64,000 nucleotides of DNA. It comes from Tetragonia tetragonoides (Eukaryota > Streptophyta > Magnoliopsida > Caryophyllales > Aizoaceae). The DNA lies in NCBI GenBank assembly GCA_038025085.1, contig CM076144.1, positions 41,327,001 to 41,391,000 on the forward strand. The letters are read 5' to 3'. Position 1 is the first letter of the stretch; each line of letters begins with the position of its first letter. Both the position numbers and the translations under genes were made by a program. Positions 21,299-33,982 of this stretch are shown piece after piece. A model generated the notes under the pieces. That model ran no database searches, was not told where the DNA came from, and saw only the letters and a program-made list of their open reading frames with translations.

Positions 21299-23850
21299 GA
21301 AACTTGTACTAACAGTAGTGGTAGATTTAAATCATGATGGTTGGAGATGTATATGATGCTTAGGAATTATGGTTGTCAAAAACTTTGATGGGGTAGTGGT
21401 AGATTTAAATCATGGTGCAGGAACTTTTAGTAGCAAAAGGTATGATCTATTGGCATGCTGATCTGAACTTAAGAACTTTGGTTCATGTAACATAACATAG
21501 TAGAGCTTTTTCATGCTAGTAGAGATGAATGATGATAAATCTGCATTGCTAATGGTCGCATGCAGATATTGCAGCAGTAGTCAACTCATATGGAGGCTTC
21601 TATTTTCTAAATAAAGGATCGGATCTCTTTTTTTTATTTTGTTGTACAGATTCTGGCCCTCTATTTTCGAAACGGAAGCAAATAAAATGGAGAGATCGAT
21701 CCCATCTCCACTCGTATGTGTGGATACTCGGCAATTAGTAAACACAAAATTAATAAATAAATAGATAAATTCATATTAAGTTGAGTGAAAAATCTAACGC
21801 AATCATTTCTAATTACTAGCACTTATGATTAAGCCTTCGTTCATGTCGAACATATAGACGGATTTCATCTTTTTCGGCTCGATTTGGTAATTAAACGAAA
21901 AATGTTTTTCATGAATTTTCTCATATTTTCTTGCAATACATTTCAAACAAGCCCCTAGGCAAGTTTATCAAAATTGTTTTCTAGTTTGGTTCAAAAAAAA
22001 ATTGCTCTCTAGTACTATGCAGTTGTAACTTATAACAATAGATTACCACAATATTATCTATCTATATAAACTTCGAGGTACTTACAAGCTAGCACGAAAA
22101 ATAGTCCATTATGGTCATTGGGGGATACCATACCCCTGATGTGAAGTCGTGAACCAAAATCTATCTATATAAATTGATTCTGGCTTTCCCCTAAAAAAAA
22201 CTAATAATTGTACAATTTGTTCTCTTGTTACATGTTGCACATACTCTTAAATGATTAAGGGTGTGTTTTTTAGGGTTGAACTTATATGAACTGAACTGAA
22301 TTGAATTCAACACTACTGAACTGAAAATTCAACACCCCACTGATAACTGAACTGAACACCTCTTAATATGTGAGACAAAAACTATATTTCTGAACTGAAC
22401 ATCACTAAACTAAACTGAAAATGATTGACCTGACACGATATCACCCTTAAACTAAATTGAACTAGCTATTAAGCTCTTAAGGACACAGTGTAATTTGATA
22501 ATCTATATTACGGGGGCAATTTACAAATTGAGAATATATATTTTGAGATGGATTGGGAAATATATAAGACTCTCAAAGAAGCAACAAATATATGGTTCAT
22601 AGCAAAAGAAAGCGCACTCTAAAGTCTAAAGGGGCCGGGCACTATCTAGGAAAGCATGTCCTACTGCCCATCAGTTGCGGAGAAAGTACTAGAACAGTGC
22701 TGTACTAGCATGCATGATAGCTGATAGGCCATGGCCACCAACTGACTCAGGATGAGTGCGCGCGATCAATTCTTTGAAGGAGGAGCTTGATTATATGTAT
22801 TGGATAACTTGCATTTTCTTTTCAAATTTTCCAACCAAATCCTATATTCTAATAAGTTTCATGAACTCAAACGATTGAAAATGAACTCAATTAAAGATGA
22901 GCTACCTTGTTGGCTACTTGGCTGATCGCTTGGTGTAGCTCTAGTCATAATATTACCCCCTTCACTAAGTACTTTATTTTGGACACTAAGGATTTTATGT
23001 CCCACTTTGTGTACCATCTCATGTCTCACTCCCTTATACATTCGACACGTCAGCTTTAAATTTTATTTATTATTAAATTGAGATGCATGACAAAATCACG
23101 GACGACCAGGATGTGGTTATTGGGACATTGAGTGGTACATATAAGGGGACATAAGATCAGTGTTGTATTTTGGAATACATTGTGATAACCTATTTTGCAT
23201 CTTTGTATTTTCAGAATATGCTAATTAGGAATGGAGGGTAAGTCACTTATTGCGCTAGATTATGATTATGTTTTGGCACTAGTAGCTGTTTTGCTAGGTG
23301 GAAAAATTAGAATATGGTAAGAAATCAATAGAAAATAGTTAAAAATAAATTGCTATGAAATAGTAATAAGTTAGTTGTTTTGCTAGCTGAAATTGAAAGT
23401 TTACATGAGCAGTGTTAAGATTTTAGTTGTTTTTGGAACCGAAAGTTGAAAAAATCTGATAAACTATTTGGTACGAGTGAAACTGAAAACAGTATTAGGT
23501 GAAAGTTGTAACTCTAATCTAAAAGATAGTTCTCTTTGCCAAACATACCCTTATTCTCTAGTGAGGTACATACTCACGAAACGTCAATCAAATTTAGGAC
23601 GGAATCTCACTATATAGACTATATGTATTTGAGCTTCCTCAAATGTTCCCCCACCCCATCTCAAGTGAAAACCCCGCGATTTAGCTTTGTCTTCACATCT
23701 TGTAAGAAACATTATTTGTGAGAGTTTACCAATTGTTACAATGCACGATAAAATTTGTGTTTGTGCGTCTCCTCCATAACACTATATATGATGCAATTTG
23801 TAAGATGTATTAAAAGATTATTATTTTTTTCGTCATCTCCATGTTACATT
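21299..23850. other. Intergenic stretch, mostly featureless
   Basis: 3' flank of the glutaredoxin-like gene followed by AT-rich DNA. A direct repeat of GTAGTGGTAGATTTAAATCATG occurs at about 21317 and 21393 (two partial copies). At 22258-22490 is a segment rich in CTGAACTGAA words, similar in style to the MITE at 51638, but its ends do not pair convincingly. No gene recognised. Confidence 0.4.
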
Positions 23851-23854
23851 CTGT

Positions 23855-24006
23855 TTCGTTCTAATCTGTTCCGCTTCATTCCGTTCCGCATTCTATACTT
23901 CATTATTTTGTCTCACACTTTAATTCATTATCCGCGCCCACGTCATTCTATTCCGTTCCATTTCTCACCGTCACGCACCATTCGACGTTGAAGAAAACAG
24001 GGGCTA
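23855..24006 (-). mobile_element. MITE (same family as 33290-33489, opposite orientation)
   Basis: Its reverse complement starts CCCCTGTTTTCTTCAACG and continues GGTGCGTGACGGTGAGAAAT and GAGACAAAATAATGAAGTAT. It aligns along its length with the copy at 33290-33489 (GACGGTGAGTAACGG, GAGACAAAATAAAGTAC). No coding content. The target duplication is not resolved. Confidence 0.55.
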
Positions 24007-24399
24007 AGGAAACTAGACATATCTAAGACAGTATATATTGATGAGGAAACCGAAGATGTTTTATGGTACAATTGAAGGATATATTATAGGACAATAACAA
24101 CCTGGATGGTCTCAGTTCTCATCATTGGGCATCCCGCTCAACTTGATACCATAATATGCAGGAGATATGTCATATATGAACATGTGTATGAGATATTACA
24201 TTGGAATATAAAGGCTCCAATTTTAAGGAGGTCAAATAGACCACAAAATATGATTTGATCGGATTAATATATTTTCCTAAAATTTTTTGGGCCAAGACTA
24301 ATCATGATCATATCGGGTTGGTCTATAAAACATTGTTTCATTTACAAGATTCGAATCTTTGATCTTGCTTAAAAGATGAAAATATCGAACCACTCATAT

Positions 24400-24623
24400 C
24401 AAACGCTTGCGTTTTAGTTGTCTTTTATTTGTATCACTTAGGTGTTTGTGGCTTTTTTTAGCCGTGTGGTATTGATTGGGTGTGCTTCTTTTGGATTTGA
24501 TGGGTGTTTGAGTTTCGACTATAATTGGTGTATGAGCTTCGGCTCCAATAGGTTATGAGCTTCGGCTCCAATAGGTGTATGAGCTTCTGCTCCTTTTTAT
24601 TCCATTTAATAAAATGGACTACT

Positions 24624-24668
<45 letters not shown>
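24400..24668 (+). mobile_element. 3' end of a polyadenylated retroposon
   Basis: The segment ends in an A-run of more than 35 bases (24630-24667), preceded by three tandem copies of about 24 bp containing TATGAGCTTCGGCTCCAATA (24530-24592). This looks like the 3' untranslated end and poly(A) tail of a 5'-truncated LINE or SINE. No reverse transcriptase remains. An (AAT)n tract follows at 24785-24824. Confidence 0.45.
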
Positions 24669-24669
<1 letters not shown>

Positions 24670-24783
24670 AAAAAAAAGAAAGGATTATTTGTTCTGTTTC
24701 GAGGGAAACTGACGGCAAATACTGGCGATAAATGAGTCGAAATCCGCACGAGCAGCTATACATCCAACGACAAAATCCAACCC

Positions 24784-24826
<43 letters not shown>

Positions 24827-25234
24827 GAAAAAATCCATAATACCTGTAAGTTCAGGTTAGGTGCTGTTATAAATCTAGTATTATTGTAGATGTTATTAGG
24901 CCTTTTTGTGTTTTTATTTTTTGACTAATAATTCTCATTTTATTCAACAAAACTAATCAGTAATGTACTCCCAAAGACACTAATCCATTTGACAGCATCA
25001 TTCTGAGACACCAACCCCACCATCAAGGAAACAATCAACAAATATCATATAAACTTTATGACGTTACAAGTTTTAGTAGTGCAGTGAGGGATTCAGGTAC
25101 AGTTCTCTCTTTTTTTTTAGGGGACTTTTTTTTTTATAATTAGACTTTTTTTTAAGATACAGTATCTAGTACAAGAACGCCTTATGCACTCGCCCTTAAT
25201 AGACATTCTTTTATTATTGTTTTTAGGGGAATTA
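24669..25234. other. AT-rich intergenic DNA with (AAT)n
   Basis: Microsatellite (AAT)n at about 24785-24824 and several T-runs; nothing else recognised. Confidence 0.4.
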
Positions 25235-25437
25235 GGGCTCTGTTCTATTCAATTAAGTTCATGTGTAACTTTATCGATCACTTAGATAACTTATTATTTT
25301 GAAATAATCAAAGATTTTAAAGCATACTTTTAAATGGGTTCAATATTGAATATATTTGGAGAAATTTTAAATGAATAAATGTCAAGTTTAAAAAAAAAAA
25401 TTCCAATTCAGCTTTTTCCAGTTGAAAAAAAAGAGCC
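25235..25437. mobile_element. Harbinger-like MITE
   Basis: The left end GGGCTCTGTTCTATTCAATT and the right end, whose inverse is GGCTCTTTTTTTTCAACTGG, are inverted repeats. TTA (25232-25234) and TAA (25438-25440) flank them. About 200 bp, non-coding. Its ends resemble those of the element at 2663-3369. Confidence 0.6.
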
Positions 25438-25776
25438 TAAATTAGTAGTTTTGCGCGAAAGAATGATCACATGTTGTTCCTTAAATAAATAAAAAAAATA
25501 TAAAAAAATAATAAAAAGAGAGAGAAAGAAAGGCCAATTGTCCAATTCGAGTTACAATTATTCGTGTATTTTGTCTTGATATTCTTGTTCCACTAAATTT
25601 GTGTCTGGCTCTGAACATTTACGAATATATGGTCAAATACAACTAACAGACAATCCATGCTACAAATGGGTCCCCTAAAAAAAATTAAATAAATAAAATC
25701 CCTATACACTTTTTTTTTTTGGTTCGGATTATGCACAAAGGTCAGGTCAGTATAATGTACCATGGTTCCCTATACA

Positions 25777-26202
25777 TAGAGCCGGTCAAAAGCTAATCTG
25801 ACCCGAAATTAGAGCTGATGGCAATGTCTGACACGATACGAACACGAAGTTATTGAGAGAAACACAAACACGATACGAACCCAAATAAGTATTACCGAAT
25901 CTGACACGATTACACTAATTTGTCATAGAATGCAATTATCTTCAATTTAATACAAATTTATATATTTTAAGGCCGACACGAAAATGACACGAAACCAAAC
26001 ACGAACCGATACGGCCTAACCTGTTTGCCAGCTCTACCCAAAACCCCATCCGACCCTTTTTCACGATTCTGACACAAGTTTTCTCGATCCAAAAATGAAT
26101 TAAAGACTGAAATTGACACACAAATCAACTCGTAACCGACTCAAATCGATCTCAAAATAACCCTACTTGAAACCCGCTAAGTCAACCCATTTGACAGGTC
26201 TA
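25777..26202. mobile_element. hAT-type MITE with a second hAT MITE nested inside
   Basis: The outer element begins TAGAGCCGGTCAAAAG and ends as the inverse of TAGACCTGTCAAATGGG, with 8-bp duplications CCTATACA (25769-25776) and CCTAGACA (26203-26210). Inside it, 25810-26036 begins TAGAGCTGATGGCAA and ends as the inverse of TAGAGCTGGCAAACAG, with flanks CCCGAAAT and CCCAAAAC. The interior is rich in GACACGA words. Neither encodes a protein. The nesting gives the order: outer first, then inner. Confidence 0.72.
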
Positions 26203-27699
26203 CCTAGACATCATGCAATGAAATAATATTGATGACATTCACAAATTGAGAATAATGAAAAATCACAAAGTTGTACACAGGTGCAGGGAATATACTCAAC
26301 GTGCTCATCTTGGATTGCAATATTCTCTGCCTCCAACGTAACCCAGAATATGTTAGCTTGCAATTGATATTCAAGACCATACTCAAATTGGCGTTGAATG
26401 GGCAAACATAGAGAAACCAAAATTATCAAAAAAAAAAAAAAAAAAAAACATAGAGAAACCAAACGGTAAACTAATTACAAAAGGGCAAAAGGGAATAGTT
26501 GCCAAAAAGGAATCTTTTCAAATGGGTTGGGGACCTGGGGTTAAGGGAGAGACTTCAGCATTACAGCTCACATTTACAAATTGCATTCATCAGTACTCAG
26601 TAGCACCACCAGCTCAAATGATTACTGTTAACCACCAGGATTCTAGAATAAGAATACTAGGGATGTGCAATTTGTAATAATGCAATCAGGCTAATATAAT
26701 GGACCAAATCATCAAAATGGCTTATTGAATTGTCCAGCGTATTTGTCAATAATTGATTGGTGTGAGTGGTTCGGTTCGGTTCGGTTCTTGTGGATAGAGA
26801 AACTAGTTGTTGGGTGCACTTTACCCTTTTGTCGACCGACCCGGTACAAACAAGATTAATTTAGCTTAAAGGGCTCGATGTGAACCTGTAGTTAAAGGAA
26901 AATAATTACCGTGCTTATTTTCAGTGAAGTTGCCTGGGTGGAGATCCTCTGCCGTTCTGGTGCTGTCCCTATTTTTCCTTGTAAATAGGAGGTGGGCTCA
27001 GAAAATAACACACTTGACTACTTGTGTGAAAAAGAGAAAGAGCGCAACACAAGAACAGCACAGCACAGCAGAGTATCCATAGTTCCATACTCAAGTTGCC
27101 CACCCATGTTTTTCTGATCAAGTAGGATCTAGCTAGTTGTGGAAACAATCTTTAGACCTTGTCCTGTACTCCCCCTTTATTACTGCTTAGATGTGAGGCA
27201 TGTGATGAAGATAATGATAAACCAGGTTAGCTGGTTTACCCCAAAAAAAAAAAATTACTGAGGTTAGCTCACTTTATAATATGGCAAGAGAGCCAAACTG
27301 GGCTTGAAAGTAAGAGGTTTTTCAAATTCCAAACAATTGAAAACAAAAAAGATTGAAGGCTGAGAAAGAACACTTTTGAGGATTAAAGTTAAGAATGCAT
27401 TTCAAGTCACCAAAAGGCATAGTACCATTCCTTACTAAACCTTTACAAAGATTAATGAAAAGTTGTGCCAGAAAAAAGATTAACAAAAGGAAATGCGGTT
27501 TCATTTCCTAGAGCAGCACAGGGAAAAAAGAAGCCTAAAGTGCTTAGTTGTAAAAGAAGGCACTAAGGACAGGGCTCGGACGAGCTCATCATATTGCTTC
27601 TATCAAACCCGCTCGAGCTATTACAGAGCGATTAATGAAGGAGGAAAAAGCAGTTAGAGCAGTTAAACCTTAGCTGAAGATGTACAGCTATACACTGTC
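26203..27699. other. Intergenic stretch and 3' flank of the NT-C2 gene
   Basis: Contains an A-run at 26429-26448 flanked by a direct repeat ACATAGAGAAACCAAA (about 26405 and 26449), which could be a retroposon tail scar. The part from about 27500 to 27699 is probably the 3' untranslated region of the minus-strand NT-C2 gene. No further gene found. Confidence 0.4.
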
Positions 27700-30600
27700 C
27701 TATACGGCGACCTCAGTAATTAATACGTCCATTCCATGAGGCATGCTTGTCACTGCGGCCACTTCAGCAGCAGATGACGTTTCAGCTGACAGAGGTGGGA
27801 GGATCTGCGTGTAATGGAACTCGATTTGAAGCCGGTGAAGAGGGGTCGAAGTCACTAAGCCTTTCTTGAGATCTGTAAGCAGCTCACGAATTGGGAGTGC
27901 TGCCAAGAAGCTCTTGATGTAATCCTTGCAGGCCTCCTTCCCTTGGCAAACCACTTCTTCCTCCTCAGTTTTTGTCGCCTCTTCAGCATTTGAATTAACA
28001 GGCCCGTTTCTTTGCTCTGCCTCAGGTCCAGGCACTGGTTGATCTGCGGTGGGTTTTTCATCTGACAGCTGAGAGCTAGCTGGGAGTTTAACAATCTTGG
28101 TGTTTCGATCAAATTTCAGGATGTATGCCTGGTTACATCCCTCGTAGAGCCTCTCCCCCAATGTGTCGATGATAAAGTAAGCATCATGCTCCACCTTGAG
28201 CACAAAAAAATGATCATTCCAGCTAACAATATAAATTAGAGGCTCGCTATGGCTTGGGCACTCCAAACCAGCACGACTAATCTCATCCCATATACAATCG
28301 AATGACATTGCACCCTGCAAAAATTCGAATTTGCCTTCAGCCGTTTCCTCTGGATGGAAAAAACCGATGAAGGACTTGCCAGGATTGACTGAAAGGGAGC
28401 GAATCTTGGCCTGTAGAATGGTCTCTAGATCAAAATGCTTATCAGGAAACCTTTCCCTGTATGTTTCGTTCTCGCAAAGATTTCTCCACTCTAGTGAGCC
28501 TTCTCTGATAAGACTGTCAAACTGAGACTTGATGGGCATAATGTCATGGTTGTTATGGAACCAATCGGCAATCACTGCAACTAGAGCTGTGCAAGCACTT
28601 TCACCAGCGGCTCTCTCACTTCTCTGATCAATTGAAGCAAAGAAAACCTCTGCATAAAGCTTCATATGTCCATCACGGCTAACAAATTCTTTCTGTTCCC
28701 AGCTACCCACCGCAAAGCTATCATCACCAAATTCTGATATAGATGACCGATTTGCTGCCAAATCTTCTTCAGCCTTATGCCACTGAAAAAAAAAGATTTT
28801 CTGTTAATTCCGACGAAAGAACTATTGCACATCCATTGTTATACTGCTAATCCTGGATTTCAAAATACAAAGTGGAGTAAATGGGAATAAAAAAAATCTA
28901 AGAACGGAAGGAGAATAAGCTGACTAGCCAAACATGTACTCACTCCAAGTGAGATAGATTCATCAGAGCTGAGCTGACGCCGGTCAAAGTCAATATCATC
29001 CCCGCCTTCTTCAGCATATGCCTTCTTTAATAATGGCTCTCCCTTGGCTTTAGGGGATCTGAAGTTTAGCTTCCTCTTTCTCCATGGGAGTATACTACGT
29101 TTTGAACTCTGCAAGAGAGGACGCTCACATATAGGTGCAGTAGAATCTTCCTTCACCGAACAACCAACATCTGACTTCCGGTAACTGTAGTAAATGCAAT
29201 TTTCATTCTCGCCATTGACCCATGTGTTAGAGAATAACGATCCTCCCGCATAATTTGCATATGCCAGAGTGCCATAGCTAAAGGACTTTCTAACACTAGC
29301 ATCTTCCTTGGATTCTTCAGTCTCCCCTTCACCAAATTCCTCAAACGAGTCTGAATCAAATGGGTAATCATCCTCGCTCCTACCAGAGCACCTCTCTTCA
29401 CTGCCCTCATCCTCAGGACAAGCCTTCTTTGCCCTTCTGGCTGATACGTATTCAGTCAGAATTTTAACCTTTCTTAAACCGGCTTTCAGTGCGGAAAGCT
29501 CATCTTTTTCTGCTGGAAGAGTTTCCTCCAGCTTTTCCTCCGGCTGCGTAGGTAAAGTCACAGGAACTAATGACCTCTGGAGGGAATCTCCAGAGTCGTG
29601 TGTAGTTCTGAGTTCCACCAGGCTCAGAGAAATCTGTGGCATTAAATCCCTTTCTGGATCAGCAAAAAAGAGAAGCAAATTGAATCTGATAAAGTATGCA
29701 TTTCATATAAGGAAAGAAATAAAAGAAAGAGATAGCATGTCATACGTGCAGTGAAGGGCAAGGATCCGCAGTACTGCCTGAAACTGTCAGCGGGATGCTG
29801 AAGTCAAAATCTTTCTCCTCAGTCACGGATGCATATTCAGCAAGATTCAGCGAAGCAGTTGCAAGGACAGGAGTTTTGTTCTTTGGCCCTGGCTTTGAAC
29901 CCTAAAACCACAAAGGAATGAACATGTTGTGACTTCAGTAATGCGATAACATCCAACACAATCATATATTAAGCTATCTGAATGCCAAGAAGACCTGAAG
30001 TAAATTGTGACTTTCCAGTCCACTGTAACGATGTACCCCTACGTAAAATATCGAAGACATGACTAAGGCAATCGTTATGAATCAACCCTACCAAATCCTG
30101 CCTTTGGGCCCTGGGGTTATCAGTCCACATATTCATGGCAGTGACATTACCCTGTGCACTCTTAGTTCGGCATGGGGAAAATGAGGGAAGCCAAAAAAGT
30201 TTTACGCACGGTAGAAAGATGTTCCTCAGCTAGTTGCTTCCAAAGGATGTTGAGAAAATGGAACATATTTGGCTTCAGCCAATTGGAACATTGATTCTAT
30301 AAGAAAGCTTCTTTTCTTGTGTATAAAGCTAATGCCATTTTTGCCTCCCCTAATGAATAGGCTTTCCATTCTGGTTTAGAATAAGTAAAGGCATAGATAA
30401 ATAGATAAATATAAAATATGACAAAGTAGGCAATATATTCAAAGCTTTGACTTATTTAGCATAAATTTGGACTTTTAACTTTAAAAAGTATCATTTCCTA
30501 ATAAAACCAAATAGTGACCTAAAAAAAAGGATGAGAAAAAGAATCAAAAGCAAGCAAACATGCGATCATGAATACTGACTGATTCTATCCCGTAACTACT

Positions 30601-32382
30601 CCCATCTCATTCTTAGTATAGTAGATTAGTAGGAAAACCAAACATTTTAAATTAACATTTTAGACAAATAGGCACACGAATGACTGCAATTGCCTCAGCT
30701 GCGCAATTGAACAATGTACCAAATCTGAGTGAAATCTGTTGAAAACTACCATAGCGTTGTAGATTCACAGCTCACTTCCTACACACAAAGGCTCATTGCA
30801 TGTTTTGCAATTCGCAATTCAAATGTTTTACCAAACGTAGCACGGCCTCATAACCCAATGCTGTATCAGGCCTAGACTAGGGCTCTATTACCATGGCCAA
30901 TTGGCTTGGTAAGAAATGAACCCTTGACACGAGGACACTAAGCACAGGGATGACGGAAGCTAAACAATTGAACCTCAGCCTAATTCTCTACAACCTACAG
31001 GCTATAATCATGAACCACGAGTTTCCTCCATTTGGACCAACCTATATTCTATTTCTACCTAAACAGAACCATCCCGCTTTTTCCTTTCTCATTGAGAACG
31101 CGTTTTCGAGCTATAATTACACACAATTGAAGAGAACAAACGGCATTAGCTTTTCCATTAGTACAACCTTTTGCTGCTCTTGACAGCTCTTTAAGACTAC
31201 CCAAAATGACAATAACTCCATAATCTCAAACTCTGCTTCCTTTCACTTTCAGTCATTGCCTTATGTCAACAAGAACCCAATAAGCAATAAATACCCAATT
31301 TCAACCACTCTCTCCTTTCAATTTTCTGACTTACATTAGCACTAATCTTAAATTAAAATCTGAAATGCTTAAAAATACAGCTAATAAATACCCAAAAAGC
31401 TCGGAGAGAACAAGAAAGAGGAAAACAACAAAGAGGGAAAACATCAATCAATTAAGGGATAACCCAATTTCACATCACTTCACTAACTTCCAATTTCCCC
31501 CAACCCATAAATTAAATCTCTCTCCTCGCAATAAAAACTAAATAAATTCCCCACCTTTAAGACAAAAACCCATAAACCCACCGAACAATTCACTTTCCTA
31601 ATAAATTTCATTTCACCCACAATTTCATATCACCTAAGGCAAATTCAAAATAAATAAATAAATTCAAAATAAAATCACCCCAACTTTAAAACAAAAACCC
31701 ACAAACCCACCGAACAAAAAAATAATTACCCACTTTCTCAATAAATTTCATTTCAACCACATTTCTTCATCACCTAAAACAAATTCCCAAATCCAAAAAA
31801 AAAAAAAAAAAAAAACATAAAACCAAAATAAATCACCCAACTTTAATACAAAAACCCACAAACCCACCGAGCAAAACTAATTACTCATTTTCCCAACAAA
31901 TTTCATTTCACCCACATTTTCTCATCACCTAAATAAATACCCAAATCAAAAAATAATAATAATAATTAATTAATTAAAAATTTAAAAAAAAAACTCACAT
32001 CAATAAGGGCAAAACCGATCTCCCAGGGATGAAACAAACTCTGATTATCCTTAACAGTAGGAGAGAGATTACAAACGCTCTGAAATTCTTCATTCCACTC
32101 CAAAACGCCACCGTTTTGATCTCCAATCACCATTTCCTTTGTATTCTCTCTCTTAACAGAACGCCTTCTCATAAGAGGTAGCTTAGGTGGACCTTTCCAT
32201 TGAATCTGAACAGTCAATCTCTGTTGTGAGTCCTCATCGTTGTTCTCTACACCCTCACGTACCTGATCACTACAGCACCGCCACCCTTCAATACGTTTGA
32301 CCACCACTTTGACCTCGTATTTTCTCGCCGGTGACGTCATCTGTGGTGGCCATGGTCGCCACCTCATCATTTTTACTACCAT
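27700..32382 (-). CDS. NT-C2 (EEIG1/EHBP1 N-terminal) domain protein, four exons
   Basis: Exons on minus: 32382-31999, 29901-29746, 29633-28944 and 28782-27700. All GT-AG junctions are phase 0, giving about 770 residues. Exon 1 begins MVVKMMRWRPWPPQMTSPAR and carries the NT-C2 beta-sandwich (YEVKVVVKRIEGW, LTVQIQWKGPP, LEWNEEFQSVCNL, HPWEIGFALID). Exon 2 completes it (TPVLATASLNLAEYAS). Exon 3 begins ISLSLVELRTTHDSGDSLQR and is acidic and Ser-rich. Exon 4 begins WHKAEEDLAANRSSISEFGD and has the conserved C-terminal region of this plant family (MKLYAEVFFASIDQRSERAA, CTALVAVIADWFH, FIIDTLGERLYEGCNQAYIL). NT-C2 domains are membrane- or cytoskeleton-adaptor modules; the plant protein's exact role is not established to my knowledge. 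Exon 3 uses the acceptor at GCCACAG before ISLSL, because the upstream AG gives a stop or wrong phase. It is transcribed towards the glutaredoxin-like gene. Confidence 0.9.
29902..31998 (-). repeat. First intron of the NT-C2 gene, with three-copy tandem repeat
   Basis: The intron is 2.1 kb. Its part next to exon 1 (about 31553-31965) holds three tandem copies of a roughly 140-bp unit, each with CAAAAACCCACAAACCCACC, AATAAATTTCATTTCAACCA and TCATCACCTAAA. They differ mainly in A-runs and are non-coding. The rest of the intron shows nothing notable. Confidence 0.65.
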
Positions 32383-32807
32383 GAAATGATATCTATACGA
32401 CGCGTTTTAGGATAAAACCCAAAAATGGAAAATTTATAAAAAAAAGTGGAGGTTGAAAAATGTTAGGTGTTTTAATGGCAATGAATATGTTGATGAAAGA
32501 TGAATGAATCTATCTACTACATTTGAAAATGGGTTTTGGGATCTATTGGAAAATAAAATTTGGGTTTTTGTTTATCTGGAAGTGGATTTTTAGGAGAGAG
32601 AGAATATGCCGTTAGTTGCGCTTTTGAAGAGGAAAGTGAGAAGTAATTGTTGCGGAGTGAGAGAGTGTTTGTGTTTTGGGTTTGGTTTGGTTTGGTTTCA
32701 TGGTTTGGTAGTGTTTAAGTTGAGTTGAGTTGTGTTTTAACTCAACTGGGTATTTTGTTTTTTGGGTGGAAATAGCTTTTATTTTTTTTAATAAAAGGGT
32801 GGAAAAT
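32383..32807 (-). promoter_or_regulatory. Upstream region of the NT-C2 gene
   Basis: About 430 bp between the start codon (minus strand) and the nearest SINE. On minus it is rich in CT and CAAAC words (GGTTTGGTTTGGTTT on +), common in plant 5' leaders. I see no certain TATA box. Confidence 0.35.
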
Positions 32808-32815
32808 GGGTAGAG

Positions 32816-33108
32816 GTTTTTTTTTTTTTTTTATCAAAAAGATGGTGCAAGTGAATGGCGATTGAAAAATCTAGCGCTACATCATGTTTGGACTCTCGTG
32901 TTCAATAGCGAACATATCAGACTAGCTGAACAACCAGTGCAAGTACGCCACGTCAACGTAGCACCAACAAGGGGCTAGCATAGTTCTTTAAAGCTAGCAG
33001 ACACAAGGCATGGAGGGGATGAGGATTCGAACCCCATGACCTTGACTTACCAATCCTCTTGGGAGTAAGCTTGGAACCACTAGACCACCACCCTTGTTGG
33101 TCAATAGA
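32816..33108 (-). mobile_element. tRNA-derived SINE (family B), full length
   Basis: On minus it begins near AACAAGGGTGGTGGTCTAGT (A box) followed by GGGGTTCGAATCCTCATCCC (B box). It continues through CGTTGACGTGGCGTACTTGC and CCATTCACTTGCACC and ends in an A-run (T-run 32817-32832 on +). An 8-bp duplication GGGTAGAG flanks it (32808-32815 and 33109-33116). Partial copies are at 52925-53088 and 53553-53655. Without family B this would look like a tRNA gene, but there is no tRNA cloverleaf 3' half. Confidence 0.82.
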
Positions 33109-33289
33109 GGGTAGAGTTAATAACGTAGGGGTTGGGAAGGTCGACTCAGTGGGTTATGGGCCATGTCATTTCCGAGTCGGGTTGGTATTTGTGTTAAATA
33201 CACTTATTTAGTTAGCTTTTTAGACGAAAACGGTTTCAAGTTGTGAAAATTATGTCAGAATCTTGAAAAAACTCAGGTCGGTTGTGTAA

Positions 33290-33439
33290 GACTCTGTTCT
33301 TTTAAACGGAATGGTGTAGGACGGTGAGTAACGGAAAGGAATGACGCGGTACGAATAATGAAAGAAATTATGAGACAAAATAAAGTACAGAATATAGAAC
33401 AAAACGAAATGAATTGGAACAAAACGGAATGGAATGCAG

Positions 33440-33480
<41 letters not shown>

Positions 33481-33489
33481 AGGGCATTA
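33290..33489 (+). mobile_element. MITE (same family as 23855-24006)
   Basis: It starts GACTCTGTTCTTTTAAACGG and ends CAGGGCA, with TAA/TTA at the borders. It contains GACGGTGAGTAACGG and GGAATGACGCGGTACG, shared with the copy at 23855. A long A-run (33440-33479) sits before the right end. Confidence 0.55.
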
Positions 33490-33974
33490 GTTGAGTTGGG
33501 TTTTTTGTTTTTGTTTTGTTTTTAATTTTTTTTTTATAGTTTTAAGGTTGGGTAGGAAATGGGTTGAGGTTAAGAGACTGGAGGGTCGTAGAGTTAACAA
33601 TAACGTAGGGGTTTGTGGGGTGGGGACCACGTGTGGGTGTGTGTTTATCATTGTTTTTGATTAGGATTTGTGGATTTGTTTGTTGTTTTGTTCTTTTCAT
33701 TACACAGTGAGCTTTACACTAGTTAAGTAACAACAGTCGTATGCCCGTGTGTAACGGCGTTGTAACGAGGGCGTTGTAACGAGGGCGTTGACTAGTAACT
33801 ATCAACTACTAGTACTAAATGATCCTTTTTGGTGTTATGGTCTGTGGACTTTGGTTAAGACTTTTAACCCAAAGTTAGGAAAGTGAGTACCTAAGAAAAT
33901 AATAATAATTCAAGTTAGGAAGGAAGGATGTGCAATGCAAATAATGCAATGCCTCATAAAATACAAATGGCTCT
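33490..33974. other. Intergenic stretch, nothing recognised
   Basis: T- and G-rich DNA. A short tandem of GTAACGAGGGCGTT occurs near 33760-33790. No gene seen. Confidence 0.35.
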
Positions 33975-33982
33975 GGTAGAAG

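Noticed and set aside
22258..22490. TIR element based on GGGTGTGTTTTTTAGGG
   Set aside because: The right end does not pair well with the left and no duplication was found.
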